A stretch of 41,733 nt of DNA from Thermoplasmata archaeon (GCA_022750415.1 JAKIVT010000006.1:1-41733), one strand, 5' to 3'. Numbered from the stretch's first letter, positions 7,329 through 15,793 are shown. The notes: generated by a model from the letters alone, not told the origin. Numbers and translations are program-made.

Positions 7329-8201
7329 TCAGTCGCCGGTGACGTCGAGGAGGAACTCCCGAATGGCGTTCAGGAACTCGCGGGGCTGCTCCAGGTGGGC
7401 GAGGTGGCTGCTCCGAGGGAGGACCCGGAGGTGGGCCGGGACGATCCGGTCGGCCATCTCCCGAGACGCCTCGAGGAAGAAGTCGTACCGACCGACGAGC
7501 ACGAGCGTGGGGACCTCGATCTTCGAGTAGTACTTTCGTCCGTCCCACCGCGCCATGGTCCCGTCGACGAGGAACTCGTCGCCGGTCCGCGTCATCATCG
7601 CTCGGTAGACCTTCCGGCTCACCTTCGACGCCTTCAGGTCCTTGGGGACGCCGGTCAGGAACCGGGAACTGAACGGCTGCGTGATCTCCGCGGCCAGCTC
7701 GGCATACTCCGGCGTGTCGAACGCCTCCGACCGGGTGAGCTCCCGCAACCGGCGGCGTTGCGCCGGCGTCGCGGCCCCGACCATCATCCGGTTGGCCTGG
7801 CGGACCTCTTCGGCGCTTCCGGCGGTCCCGCAGAGGAGGAGGGAGCTCAGCTTCCGCTGGTAGCGCCCGGCGTACTCCAGGGCGGCGAACCCCCCCGCGG
7901 AGAAACCGAGCAGGTGGAGCTCGTCGATGTCCAGCGCTCGCCGGAGGGCCTCGACATCCTGCGCCTGGTTCGGGATGGTGTAGTCGTCGGTTTGCCGGGG
8001 TCCCCAGCTGCCGCCGACGCCCCGCGGATTGAACAGGATCACGCGAAGATGGCTCGTTGCAAGGCCGAGGAGCGGCCGAAGGTAGTGGTAGGTGTACCCT
8101 GGCCCACCGGAATGAACCAACAGGGTCGCCGGCCCGTGGCCCCGGGAGACATAATCGAAGGACCGCCGACCCGCGGTCGTCACGCGCCGCAGGCGGGGCA
8201 T
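7329..8201 (-). CDS. alpha/beta hydrolase, proline iminopeptidase-like (peptidase S33)
   Basis: The product is a 290-aa cytosolic alpha/beta hydrolase. HSGGPG at 30-35 is the oxyanion-hole motif typical of the proline iminopeptidase group (HGGPG). The nucleophile elbow is GFSAGG with Ser101. Asp240 (GRYDFF) and His266 (SSHLAHLE) complete a plausible triad. The lid region lies at about 125-215. Family members release N-terminal proline or other residues from peptides, or hydrolyse esters, so the exact substrate is open. It converges on the permease gene (13 bp between the stops) and lies downstream of the tRNA-Gly gene on the same strand. The ATG 8201 start fits the usual N-terminal strand pair. 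Confidence 0.82.
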   Translation of the reverse strand: MPRLRRVTTAGRRSFDYVSRGHGPATLLVHSGGPGYTYHYLRPLLGLATSHLRVILFNPRGVGGSWGPRQTDDYTIPNQAQDVEALRRALDIDELHLLGFSAGGFAALEYAGRYQRKLSSLLLCGTAGSAEEVRQANRMMVGAATPAQRRRLRELTRSEAFDTPEYAELAAEITQPFSSRFLTGVPKDLKASKVSRKVYRAMMTRTGDEFLVDGTMARWDGRKYYSKIEVPTLVLVGRYDFFLEASREMADRIVPAHLRVLPRSSHLAHLEQPREFLNAIREFLLDVTGD

Positions 8202-8298
8202 TGCATCGGCATCGACCCCGGGGGATAAACCTCGTGCGGGTCGGGCGAGCGCGGCTCACCGGGGCGGGAGCGGGCCGAAGCGCGCGTCGGTGGGAGAT

Positions 8299-8370
8299 GC
8301 GGGCACCGGGATTTGAACCCGAGTTATAGGCTTGGCAAGCCTATGTGATACCAAACTACACTATACCCGC
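8299..8370 (-). tRNA. tRNA-Gly (anticodon GCC)
   Basis: The 72-nt minus-strand sequence folds into a full cloverleaf. The acceptor is GCGGGTA paired with TGCCCGC (one G-T pair). The D arm is closed by GTG/CAC. The anticodon arm is TAGGC-TTGCCAA-GCCTA with anticodon GCC, and the T arm is CGGGT-TCAAATC-CCG closed by standard pairing. No intron is present and CCA is not encoded. There is no repeat of its 3' end elsewhere in the window that would mark an integration site. A clear promoter is not visible upstream. Confidence 0.96.
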
Positions 8371-8660
8371 ATTCGGAGACGGCGGGACGATCGTTGCGGC
8401 CCGGCCCATCTTCCGTTCCTATCCCACGCGCGGAACGCTGATTCCGTCGGCGAACCGCCGGACGCACTCCCGCACGTTCCCGACATTCGACGGTGGCATA
8501 AAGACCACCGTTCCTCCGCCGACGTCCCAGTCGGAAGGAGGCTCCCGCGAGGGGTTTTTGCGTTCGGAAAATCGGTTCCCGCGGACCCCGGTCGGCTCGA
8601 AATCCCGAGCCCGGGGGGACCCGTCCCGGAAGGGTGGGCCTGGGACCCTTCCGGCCGTCT
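8371..8660. other. intergenic stretch, no gene seen
   Basis: These 290 bp separate tRNA-Gly from the 3' end of the TetR-type gene. Open frames occur on both strands but have no recognisable motif. They look like by-products of GC-rich sequence. I see no repeat or strong hairpin to report. Confidence 0.3.
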
Positions 8661-9239
8661 TCAGGTCCGAAGAACGTACCGCAGCGCGCGGACGAGCATG
8701 CGTCGGGAATCGTCCGTTTGGCCCCGCCACATGACCCGCACCGCGGTTCCGTGGAGAAGCATGAGGACGATCTGCGCCACCGTATCCGGGTCCTCGACCT
8801 TCGGGATCCGGCCCCGGGACTCCAGCTGTTTCAGGAATCGGCGCATCCGCTTGGCGTCCTCCTTCTGGTCGATCTCGAACGCCTTCCGGATCTCCGGGTC
8901 GGCCGCGGCCGCCGCCGCGATCTCATGCCAGACGGCCGGGTCGACCTCGCCGGAGAAGATCGTGTCCATCGAGTGGGCGATCCCCTCCGCGATGTCCCCC
9001 TTCTCGAGCAGCGCGTCCCAGGTCCGCAGCACTCGGTCCCGGAACTGGGCCTGGATCTCCACGAGCAATTCGGTCTTCGTCGGGAAGTAGAGGTAGAGCG
9101 CCCCCTTGCTGACCCCGATCTCTTTCGCGATGTCCTCCATCGTGGCGCGGCCGAACCCCTTGCGATGGAACACGGCCGAGGCGGCCTCGACGATCCGGGC
9201 GCGGGCCTGCGCCTTGTACTCGGCGACGACCTTCGGCAT
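8661..9239 (-). CDS. TetR/AcrR-family transcriptional repressor
   Basis: The product is 192 aa. The N-terminal helix-turn-helix at about residues 12-58 is classic TetR: ARIVEAASAVFHRKGF, then TMEDIAKEIGVSKGALYLYF, followed by T-K-x-E-L. The C-terminal part is all-helical and is probably a ligand and dimerisation domain. Such proteins bind palindromic operators and release on binding a toxic ligand. The gene is divergent to a DHA2-type efflux pump, the usual arrangement for a local repressor of that pump. The shared 147-bp gap contains two inverted repeats. A GGAG lies about 12 bp before ATG 9239. TetR proteins are mostly bacterial, so acquisition by transfer is possible. Confidence 0.9.
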   Translation of the reverse strand: MPKVVAEYKAQARARIVEAASAVFHRKGFGRATMEDIAKEIGVSKGALYLYFPTKTELLVEIQAQFRDRVLRTWDALLEKGDIAEGIAHSMDTIFSGEVDPAVWHEIAAAAAADPEIRKAFEIDQKEDAKRMRRFLKQLESRGRIPKVEDPDTVAQIVLMLLHGTAVRVMWRGQTDDSRRMLVRALRYVLRT

Positions 9240-9256
9240 GGGGGGGTCGTTTCTCC

Positions 9257-9277
9257 TCGGACCTCGAAGGAGTCCGA
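9257..9277. promoter_or_regulatory. inverted repeat TCGGAC-N9-GTCCGA, possible operator
   Basis: Two perfect 6-bp arms (9257-9262 and 9272-9277) are separated by 9 bp, 18 bp upstream of the TetR-type start codon. The position inside the leader or promoter of the repressor gene suits autoregulation. Binding is inferred, not shown. Confidence 0.4.
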
Positions 9278-9321
9278 AGCGTACTTCTACTTTCTGTCCG
9301 CGACGAAGTGACCGTAAGACG

Positions 9322-9340
9322 TTATAATGACTCTAAGTCA
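9322..9340 (+). promoter_or_regulatory. TATA box abutting palindrome TGACT-CTA-AGTCA (probable TetR operator)
   Basis: TTATAA (9322-9327) is a good archaeal TATA box about 60 bp before the efflux-pump GTG, giving a predicted start of transcription near 9350. The perfect inverted repeat TGACT-CTA-AGTCA occupies 9328-9340 immediately downstream. A repressor bound there would block TBP/TFB or RNA polymerase loading. This fits control by the divergently encoded TetR-type protein. Confidence 0.55.
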
Positions 9341-9386
9341 GTATCCCGCGTAACGGCCCCCGGTCCCGGGGGTCCGGTGGTGTCGC

Positions 9387-11003
9387 GTGACCGCAGCCGA
9401 GAGTTCGGAGCCCCCCTCGGGCGTGCCGACCGCGGAGGAGGTCAAGACCCCGGTCCTGGCCCCGGTCGTCTCGATCTTCGTCCTCGTCGGCGTGTTCCTG
9501 GCGGTTTTGATGGGGGCGATGGACGCCCTCGTCGTGGCCACGGTTCTCCCCAACATCGCGGGAGAACTGCACCAGGTCAACGGCGTCACCTTCGTGGTGA
9601 GCGCCTACCTGATCTCGTCGACGATCTCGATCCCGATCTTCGCCCGCCTTTCCGACATCACGAGCCGCCGCAACGTGTTCCTGCTCGGCCTCTCGATCTT
9701 CATGGCCGGCTCGGCCCTCGCGGGGCTCAGCCAAAACATGGCGGAATTGATCGCGTTTCGAGGGTTGCAAGGGTTCGGCGGTGGTGGCGTCTTCCCCGTC
9801 GCCATCGCGATGATCACCGTCCTGTACCCGCCCGAGACGCGAGGGCGGGTCACGGGGCTCTTGAGCGGGGCCGGCGGACTCGCCATCGTCCTTGGCCCCT
9901 TGGTCGGGAGCTACATCGTCTCGGTCAGCACCTGGCGTTGGGTGTTCTACATCAATCTCCCGTTCGGGATTCTGGCGATGCTCGTCCTCCTGTTCGCGGT
10001 GGGACCCCTGAGGCCCGCCCTTCCCGGCCGGTTCGACACTCCGGGAGCCCTCCTCCTCTCCGGGTGGGTGGGTTCGTTGATGTTCGCCCTCGTGCAGGTG
10101 TCGGATGCGGGTTGGGCGTGGAGCGACCCGCGGATCGTGGGTCTGTTGGCCGTGGCGGTCGCGCTGTTCGCGGTCTTCTTGGTCTTCGAGCTCCGGGCCA
10201 CGGAGCCGCTCGTGCCGTTCCGGCTCCTCAAGCGGAAAGCCATCGCCGCCAGCGGAGGGGCGATGATGTTCACCGGGGTCGTCCTGAGCTCGGTGATCAC
10301 GTTCCTTTCCGTCTTCGTCGGAATCGTGCTCCTGCACAACGGTCCGAACTCGACGGCGGACGTCCGCGACATGATCTACTTCGTCGCGATCCCGATGATC
10401 CTCGGGGCCGCCATCGCCGGACAGCTCTCGACTCGCTTCCCGTACCGAACGGTGGTCGCTCCCGGACTCGCCGTCGCGGCCGTCGCCGCCCTGTTCCTCA
10501 CCAACCTCACCCTCACGACCCCGCTCTGGGTGTTGCACTTCGGATTCCTCCCCACCGGGGGGCTCGTCCTCCCGCTGATCCCCCTCGGCTTCGGGCTGGG
10601 ATTCTCGCTGTCGGGGACCACCATCGCGGTTCAGAACGAAGCGCCGATGGCCGAAGTCGGGTCCGCGATCGGTCTGACGAGGTTCTTCCAGAGCCTCGGG
10701 GGAGCGCTCGGGATTTCGCTTCTCACGGTGTTTCAGACCTGGCGGTTCCAGAGCCTTTCCGCGGGAGCCACGACCGCGGCGGCCCTCGAGCACGCGCAAG
10801 TGACCGCGTTCAACGAGGTGTTCCTGGTGCTGGCGGTCTGCATCGCCGTCGCCTTCACGTTCTCGCTCTTCCTGGTCGGCCGGGTTCGACGAACCCCGGA
10901 CTCGGACCCCGCGACCGGGAGTTCGAGCTCCGGATCGCCTTCACCGGGTGGCGAACCCGCCCCGGCCGCGCTGGCCGCGGATGCGGCGAAGCTCTCGCGG
11001 TAA
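9387..11003 (+). CDS. MFS multidrug efflux transporter, DHA2 (14-TM, EmrB/QacA) type
   Basis: The product is a 538-aa polytopic protein. LMGAMDALVVATVLPNI in TM1 is the DHA2 motif D1 with its membrane-embedded Asp. ARLSDITSRRNVF in loop 2-3 is motif A. GAGGLAIVLGPLVGSYI in TM5 is the antiporter motif C, followed by the conserved WRWVFYINLPFG. The length fits 14 TM helices rather than 12. Members export lipophilic drugs or toxic metabolites in exchange for protons. The Ser/Pro-rich C-terminal tail (about 505-530) is cytosolic. The start is GTG 9387. It is divergent to a TetR-type repressor whose likely operator overlaps this gene's TATA box, so expression is probably ligand-induced. Confidence 0.92.
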   Translation: MTAAESSEPPSGVPTAEEVKTPVLAPVVSIFVLVGVFLAVLMGAMDALVVATVLPNIAGELHQVNGVTFVVSAYLISSTISIPIFARLSDITSRRNVFLLGLSIFMAGSALAGLSQNMAELIAFRGLQGFGGGGVFPVAIAMITVLYPPETRGRVTGLLSGAGGLAIVLGPLVGSYIVSVSTWRWVFYINLPFGILAMLVLLFAVGPLRPALPGRFDTPGALLLSGWVGSLMFALVQVSDAGWAWSDPRIVGLLAVAVALFAVFLVFELRATEPLVPFRLLKRKAIAASGGAMMFTGVVLSSVITFLSVFVGIVLLHNGPNSTADVRDMIYFVAIPMILGAAIAGQLSTRFPYRTVVAPGLAVAAVAALFLTNLTLTTPLWVLHFGFLPTGGLVLPLIPLGFGLGFSLSGTTIAVQNEAPMAEVGSAIGLTRFFQSLGGALGISLLTVFQTWRFQSLSAGATTAAALEHAQVTAFNEVFLVLAVCIAVAFTFSLFLVGRVRRTPDSDPATGSSSSGSPSPGGEPAPAALAADAAKLSR

Positions 11004-11106
11004 GGTCTCCTGCCGACCGACGGCGTCAGCGGGCCGCCCGGGAAGCGGGAGGAATGAGGATTCCCAAGGGCTCGAGGACCGGAATACCGTCAGGGCGAGG
11101 TCGCCG

Positions 11107-11955
11107 GTGACGTTAATCCACCTCGGACAGGTGGGCGAACTCGAGACGGCGGGCGTTCGCCCGCCTCGGAGGAAGGTCGTGCCGGTCGGAGACGGGCTGC
11201 GGGAGGGAGAGGTCGTCGTCCTCCGGGGGCCCGGGGGAATCAACGTCCTGGTCGAGCTCCGTCCGGGGACGACGGAGATTCCCGGTCGGGGCGTGGTCGA
11301 CCTCTCGGGCACGATTGGCCAGCCGGCGGGCACGGGGCTCGCCTGGGCTGGGGCAACGTACCAGGTCGACCGCCCGGTCCTCTCGGACTTCCTTGCGCAC
11401 CTTCGCCGGCGCGCCCAGATCGTCACCCCGAAGGACGCGATGTACCTCCTCTACTTGGCCGGGGTCGGACCGGGAGGCCGGGTCGCCGAGGCCGGAAGCG
11501 GGAGCGGGGCGCTCACGACGGTGCTCGCGTACGCGGTGGGGGATTCGGGCCAGGTCGACTCGTTCGAGCGCCGGGAGGACTTCCTGGAGGTCGCCCGCCA
11601 GAACGTCGCGAGCGCGGGTCTCGCCGGTCGGGTCCGATTCCATCGGCAGGACGTCGTTTCGGACGGCCTGGGGGCCGGTCCGTTCGACGCGATCCTCCTG
11701 GACGTACCGGAGCCGTGGGAGGTGCTCACGAACGCTCGTTCGGCGCTCCGCGCGGGAGGACGACTCGCCACGTACACGCCGACGTACAACCAGCTGGAGC
11801 GAACCGTCCGGGCGATGCGGGAGCACGGCTTCCAGGACATTCGGAGCCTCGAACTGATCGAGCGCGAGCTCCACGTGGGGGACGGGGGAACCCGCCCGGC
11901 GTTCGACATGCTCGGCCACACGGGATTCCTGAGCGGCGGCCGGCGAGGTCCGTAG
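11107..11955 (+). CDS. trmI: tRNA (adenine-57/58-N1)-methyltransferase TrmI
   Basis: The product is 282 aa and matches archaeal TrmI, which methylates A57 and A58 in the T loop of tRNA as a homotetramer. The N-terminal beta domain (about 1-85) precedes a Rossmann methyltransferase domain. IVTPKDAMYLLYLAG precedes the SAM-binding loop VAEAGSGSGALT (about 127-138). The catalytic motif is LDVPEPWE near residue 198 (D-x-P-x-P-W). The frame is open further upstream, but GTG 11107 is chosen because GAGGT (11097-11101) lies 5 bp before it and the protein then has family length. The next gene starts 1 bp after the stop, suggesting co-translation. Confidence 0.92.
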   Translation: MTLIHLGQVGELETAGVRPPRRKVVPVGDGLREGEVVVLRGPGGINVLVELRPGTTEIPGRGVVDLSGTIGQPAGTGLAWAGATYQVDRPVLSDFLAHLRRRAQIVTPKDAMYLLYLAGVGPGGRVAEAGSGSGALTTVLAYAVGDSGQVDSFERREDFLEVARQNVASAGLAGRVRFHRQDVVSDGLGAGPFDAILLDVPEPWEVLTNARSALRAGGRLATYTPTYNQLERTVRAMREHGFQDIRSLELIERELHVGDGGTRPAFDMLGHTGFLSGGRRGP

Positions 11956-11956
11956 G

Positions 11957-12712
11957 ATGGTCCAGCTCGCGCTGACGTTCGGGGCCGTCGTGGGGGTCGT
12001 CCTCTCGGCTGGCTACGTCTGGTGGGAGGTCGGCCGGTACGCCGCCCCCCAGGTTCCGGAGAGCCGGTTTGACGAGCGGAAGGAGATGTTCGCCTACACG
12101 GCCGGCCTGTTCGCCGGCATTCCGCTCGCCGCGGTCCTCCTCCTCCTCCTCGCTGCCTTTCCCCAGGGGCTCATCGGACTCGTCGCGATCTACCTCGCCC
12201 TCCTCATCGGGCTGACCGAGCTCGGGCAGTGGCTCCTGCTGCGGAGCGTCTACTTCGGCTCGGACGGGAGCGGCCCGTTCTATGCGGTTGGGTTCCGCGC
12301 CGGTCTGGCGGGCATCCTGATCCTCGCGGTCGTCGCCCAGGTCCTCTCCGCGGCGAACCTCTCGCTCGCCACGCTCGCGGTCGCCCTGGTCCAATCCGCC
12401 GCCTTGCTCGCCCTCCAGGTTACGGGGGCGATCTTCTCCCTACCGACCCGTCTGGAGAATGGCACGACCCGCGGTGGGCCGGGGGCGGGCGCGATGGTGA
12501 CCGGCTTCGGGCTGTTCCTCCTGACCCTCGGCCCCGCATTCGGGATGTACGGAGCCGTCGCGGCGGCCGCCATCGTGGGGGTCGTCGGCCTGCTCATGTA
12601 CCGGCGAATCGCCCGGGCCACTCTCGACCGGGTCCGGCCGGTGGGCCAAGTCGCCCTCCAGGAGGACGACGAGGCGAGTGGTCGCTCCCCGTTCGGGCGG
12701 ACGGACCGGTAG
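11957..12712 (+). CDS. polytopic membrane protein of unknown function
   Basis: The product is 251 aa with about six hydrophobic segments. The first starts at residue 4 (LTFGAVVGVVLSAGYVWW), then about 45-65, 68-90, 105-130, 135-160 and 175-210. It ends in a charged cytosolic tail. A short acidic-basic stretch (ESRFDERKEMF) lies between TM1 and TM2. I do not recognise a family. It begins 1 bp after trmI, so it is likely translated from the same mRNA. There is no obvious functional link with tRNA methylation. Confidence 0.65.
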   Translation: MVQLALTFGAVVGVVLSAGYVWWEVGRYAAPQVPESRFDERKEMFAYTAGLFAGIPLAAVLLLLLAAFPQGLIGLVAIYLALLIGLTELGQWLLLRSVYFGSDGSGPFYAVGFRAGLAGILILAVVAQVLSAANLSLATLAVALVQSAALLALQVTGAIFSLPTRLENGTTRGGPGAGAMVTGFGLFLLTLGPAFGMYGAVAAAAIVGVVGLLMYRRIARATLDRVRPVGQVALQEDDEASGRSPFGRTDR

Positions 12713-12742
12713 CCCTCGAGTCCAGCGCGGGCCTTCCGGGAC

Positions 12743-13231
12743 CTAGGGGACCGTGATCGAGAACCCCGGGGGCCAGAACGTGAGCAGCAGAACGAGCATC
12801 AAGATCACGGAGATCAGGAACAGAAGTCCGTTCATGCGCCGGTCGGCGAGGATCCAGTTCGTCTGTTCCGGGCCTGCGTTCTCCGGGCGCTGAAGTCCCC
12901 AGTGGAGGCGAATCGCCGCCCCGGCACCGAGGGCGCCGAGCCCCAGGACCCACAGAATCTTCGCCGCCCAGATCGAGTTCGCGACCTGGCCGAGGAACCC
13001 GGTTCCACAGGACCCGGTATTGGTGTAACAGCCCCCGCCGGGGGACGCGCCGAGCACGACGACGAGCGTGCCGGCGAAGATGAGGAAGAACCCGATCGCC
13101 CGGGTCCAGAACCCGAGGATGGGCCACGGGTCAATCGCTGCCCGCTTGGCCGGAACCGGCATGGGCATCCACATGGGCGGTTGGGGAGGCGCGGACGACG
13201 GGGGAGGTGGGGGCGTGGGGGGACCCGACAT
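12743..13231 (-). CDS. small membrane protein with proline-rich N-terminus
   Basis: The product is 162 aa. Residues 1-27 are proline- and methionine-rich (runs such as PPTPPPPPSSAPPQPP and MWMPMPVP). Three hydrophobic segments follow at about 42-62, 85-105 and 135-155. A short loop with two cysteines (GCYTNTGSC) between TM1 and TM2 is probably extracellular. A TATA element 26-30 bp before the ATG and no Shine-Dalgarno indicate a leaderless mRNA. The family is unknown. It faces the trmI operon convergently. Confidence 0.6.
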   Translation of the reverse strand: MSGPPTPPPPPSSAPPQPPMWMPMPVPAKRAAIDPWPILGFWTRAIGFFLIFAGTLVVVLGASPGGGCYTNTGSCGTGFLGQVANSIWAAKILWVLGLGALGAGAAIRLHWGLQRPENAGPEQTNWILADRRMNGLLFLISVILMLVLLLTFWPPGFSITVP

Positions 13232-13256
13232 ACGGGCGTCTTCGTGGACCTCGGGG

Positions 13257-13261
13257 TATAA
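13257..13261 (-). promoter_or_regulatory. TATA box of the gene at 12743-13231
   Basis: CTTATACC on the minus strand (core TTATA, 13257-13261) lies 26-30 bp before ATG 13231. That spacing puts the transcription start at or next to the start codon, as expected for a leaderless archaeal mRNA. Confidence 0.5.
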
Positions 13262-13422
13262 GTGTTCCGTTCCTGCGGGCGGAGCCGACGCGGGTCCCCG
13301 ACGCCGAAGGGGGGGTTCGATTCACCCAGCGAAACGAGGTTCGGGGCGGTCCGGTCGCCCCCCGAACATAGACAACTCCCCGCCCGTAGTTTGATAAGAG
13401 GGGCAGGCTCCCGACGAGTCAG

Positions 13423-13857
13423 ATGGCCGAGGACGTCGAGAAGGTCCCGTTCGGCCGGCAGTTCCGCCGGTTCCTCCGGACGTACCGGTACCTGCTCTCC
13501 ATCGTGTTGTTGGCGGTGGGGATCCTCCTGACGGTTCTCGCCGTCGCCGCGTTCACGCCGCTCGGCAATTCCGGGCCTTTCCCAGCGGTCAACAACGCCA
13601 CGAACCAAGGGCCGAACGGCGGACCGAACTACGACCTCGTGTTCGTCATTGTCGGACCCATCGTGGTCCTGATCGGCACCTACCTGGTTGGGTCGTACTA
13701 CATCGCGCGCGCCCGGTTCGAGCACCTGATGGTCACCAAGAGCAAGGCCGAGTTCCTCCGGAACCTTCCCGACCTCGAGGACCTGCTCTGGGACCTGACC
13801 CCGAACGACGAGCACCGGTACCTCGAGAAGAAGGCCGAGCTCCGGATTCGCCGGTAA
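13423..13857 (+). CDS. two-TM membrane protein with charged C-terminal domain (possibly DUF3198)
   Basis: The product is 144 aa. A basic N-terminus is followed by TM1 (YLLSIVLLAVGILLTVLAVAAF), a short extracellular loop with two NxT-type sites and TM2 (about 75-97). A cytosolic domain of about 45 residues follows, rich in charged residues (TKSKAEFLRNLPDLEDLLW). This layout and the K-A-E-F-L-x-N-x-x-x-L-E pattern recall DUF3198 proteins of Thermoplasmata, a family without known function. I am unsure of that match. GTTTGATAAG about 30 bp upstream may be its promoter. Confidence 0.6.
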   Translation: MAEDVEKVPFGRQFRRFLRTYRYLLSIVLLAVGILLTVLAVAAFTPLGNSGPFPAVNNATNQGPNGGPNYDLVFVIVGPIVVLIGTYLVGSYYIARARFEHLMVTKSKAEFLRNLPDLEDLLWDLTPNDEHRYLEKKAELRIRR

Positions 13858-13908
13858 ACGCGACGCGCCGGCGGCGCGGGTTATCTACCCGTGCCCGGTC
13901 GGCCGGAC

Positions 13909-14790
13909 GTGGCGGCGACCGTCACCGCTCCCGCCCCGAAGGATTTCCAGTTCCGCCGTCTCCAGAAGCCCGAGGAGTTCCGCTCGGTCGAGGAGGTCCA
14001 CCGGGCCGCGGGCGGCCTCACTGAGGACGACCCGGTACCCACGCCGGTGCAGCGGGCCGTCCAGGACAACGGAGGCATCGTTCTCGGCGCCTTCGCTGAG
14101 ATCTACCTCGCCGGGTTCACCGTCGGATTCCTCGGTTGGGACGGCGAGAAGCTCTACCACTACTCCCACGTCACGGCCGTTCGACCGGAGTACCAGAACC
14201 ACCGGCTCGGATTCCGGTTGAAGACCCATCAGCGCGACGAGGTGCTGCGCCAGGGGTTGGACGAGATCCGTTCCACCTTTGACCCATTGCAAAGCCGGAC
14301 CGCCTTCCTGAACCTCCGAAGACTCGGGGTCGTCCCGGACAGGTACCTGCTCCACTACTACGGGAGGCTCGGCTCGGACCCTGGGGAAAGCTTCGAGAGC
14401 GACCGGGTCCACACCATCTGGAAGCTATCGGACCCGGCCGTCGTCGCCCGCCTCGAGGGGAAGGCCCCGAGCAAGGCCGAGGACGAAGCCCGATTCGCCT
14501 CCTCCCAGGCGATCGTGGAGACCGAGCTCGACGAGCACGGACTCCGCATGCCGACGGCCGTGCAGGAGCCGTCGAGCCCGACGGCGCACCTCGAGGTCCC
14601 GTTCGACCTCGGGCTGATTCAGCAGCATGCCCCGTCGTCCCTGCGAAAATGGCGCCATGCCACGCGCGACGCGTTCCGGGCCGCCTTCGATACCGGCTAC
14701 GCGATCGAGGACTTCGCGGTGGTGACTCCCGAGCACGAGCGCCGGAGCGTCTACTTCCTGCGGGTGAAGCCGGCGAGCCCCCCGGTCTAG
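13909..14790 (+). CDS. GNAT-like acetyltransferase-related protein (COG3375 type)
   Basis: The product is about 293 aa. The N-terminal half looks like a GNAT fold: VHRAAGG near the start, then GIVLGAFAEIYLAGFTVGFLG, HYSHVTAVRPEYQNHRLGFRLK (the acetyl-CoA motif region, here Q-N-H-R-L-G-F) and FDPLQSRTAFLNLRRLGV. The pattern matches the uncharacterised COG3375 group of GNAT-related proteins, whose substrate is unknown. The C-terminal part binds no motif I recognise. GTG 13891 is an alternative start, but TTATCT at 13881-13886 sits 23-28 bp before GTG 13909, which fits a leaderless mRNA starting there. It stands between a small membrane protein and the DUF4129 cluster. Confidence 0.7.
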   Translation: MAATVTAPAPKDFQFRRLQKPEEFRSVEEVHRAAGGLTEDDPVPTPVQRAVQDNGGIVLGAFAEIYLAGFTVGFLGWDGEKLYHYSHVTAVRPEYQNHRLGFRLKTHQRDEVLRQGLDEIRSTFDPLQSRTAFLNLRRLGVVPDRYLLHYYGRLGSDPGESFESDRVHTIWKLSDPAVVARLEGKAPSKAEDEARFASSQAIVETELDEHGLRMPTAVQEPSSPTAHLEVPFDLGLIQQHAPSSLRKWRHATRDAFRAAFDTGYAIEDFAVVTPEHERRSVYFLRVKPASPPV

Positions 14791-14845
14791 TTTCGGTCCG
14801 GAACCCAGGGCGCGGCGCGTCCGGCGAGCGTGCTGAAATGCGGAT

Positions 14846-15793
14846 ATGGGGACCCGGACTCCTCCAAACGTGACGAGCGGGACCCCCCGTCGCCCGCGGC
14901 TCTCCCCCGTCGCCCTCGTGGTCCTGGTGGCTGCGTTGCTGATCGGCGTCGCAGCGGCCCTCCTGTCCGGGACCCCCCCGACTCCCCCGAATGTGCCCAG
15001 CACCACGGGCACGTTCGTCCAGTACTCCGACCTGGTCGTGTTCGGCTACGTCATCATCGGCTCGGTCGTGGTCTGGATCGCCTATCGATTCATCCAGCGG
15101 ATCCGGGACCCGTCGGGAGCCCGGATGTTGTCGCCGCTCGCGACGGTTTGGGTGTCGATGTTTCTCGTCTTCCTCGGATTCTTGGTCATCGTCCGTTTCC
15201 TGCTCCATCCGGCGGCCTCGGGCTCGGGCCGGGGCGTTCCGGCCAACAACTCAACCGGCATGCCCCCTCCCCCGCCACCCGGCAGCGGCACGTCGGGAAA
15301 CTTCACCATCGGGCCGGTGAGCGCTCCGGGGTGGGAAGGGTATGTGGTCGTGGTCGTGGTCGCGGTTCTCCTCGCCGCGGTCGCGATCCCGCTCAGCGGG
15401 TACCTGATGGCCCGCCGCCGCGAGGACCGGGAGAGCCATCCCAGCGGCCCGACGGCCCTCGAACGCTCCCGGGCCGAGATCGCCGCGACGCTGAGCGCCC
15501 TCGAGTCGGACCCGAACGCCGATCCCCGCGCCCTGGTGGAGGCGCTGTACGGCCGACTCCTCTCCTCCATCGACGACCGGGTCGGGGGGGTGGAGGCTCG
15601 CACGGCGCGGGAGATTGAGCGGCAGGCCGTGGGCACGCTGGGCCTGCCGCCGACCGCCGCGCGGGATCTGACGGCACTGTTCGAGGAAGCTCGCTACTCT
15701 CCCCATCCGATCACGTCCGCCGAGGTCGGTCGTGCACGTCAGGCCCTCCAGCGGATCCTGAAGCAGATCGACGCCGGGAGGACCCGCCCGTGA
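14846..15793 (+). CDS. membrane protein with C-terminal DUF4129 domain
   Basis: The product is 315 aa. It has TM1 (about 18-38), TM2 (about 60-78), TM3 (about 93-113), an extracellular Pro/Gly/Asn-rich loop (GMPPPPPPGSGTSGNFT) and TM4 (about 168-190). A cytosolic domain of about 110 residues follows. Its end (DLTALFEEARYSPHPITSAE) matches the DUF4129 pattern of L-x-x-x-Y/F-E-x-A-R-Y-S/G. In bacteria and archaea DUF4129 usually occurs with MoxR ATPases, DUF58 proteins and membrane transglutaminases. Here it opens a chain of genes joined by 4-bp overlaps. The next start codon overlaps this stop (GTGA, 15790-15793). Confidence 0.75.
   Translation: MGTRTPPNVTSGTPRRPRLSPVALVVLVAALLIGVAAALLSGTPPTPPNVPSTTGTFVQYSDLVVFGYVIIGSVVVWIAYRFIQRIRDPSGARMLSPLATVWVSMFLVFLGFLVIVRFLLHPAASGSGRGVPANNSTGMPPPPPPGSGTSGNFTIGPVSAPGWEGYVVVVVVAVLLAAVAIPLSGYLMARRREDRESHPSGPTALERSRAEIAATLSALESDPNADPRALVEALYGRLLSSIDDRVGGVEARTAREIERQAVGTLGLPPTAARDLTALFEEARYSPHPITSAEVGRARQALQRILKQIDAGRTRP

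Noticed and set aside
4454-7342. A 962-codon plus-strand frame across the channel and permease
   Set aside because: It is Arg/Pro/Gly-rich low-complexity sequence out of frame with two clear membrane-protein genes.
8299-8370. tRNA-Gly as an integration site of a mobile element
   Set aside because: No repeat of its 3' end and no integrase gene were found in the window.
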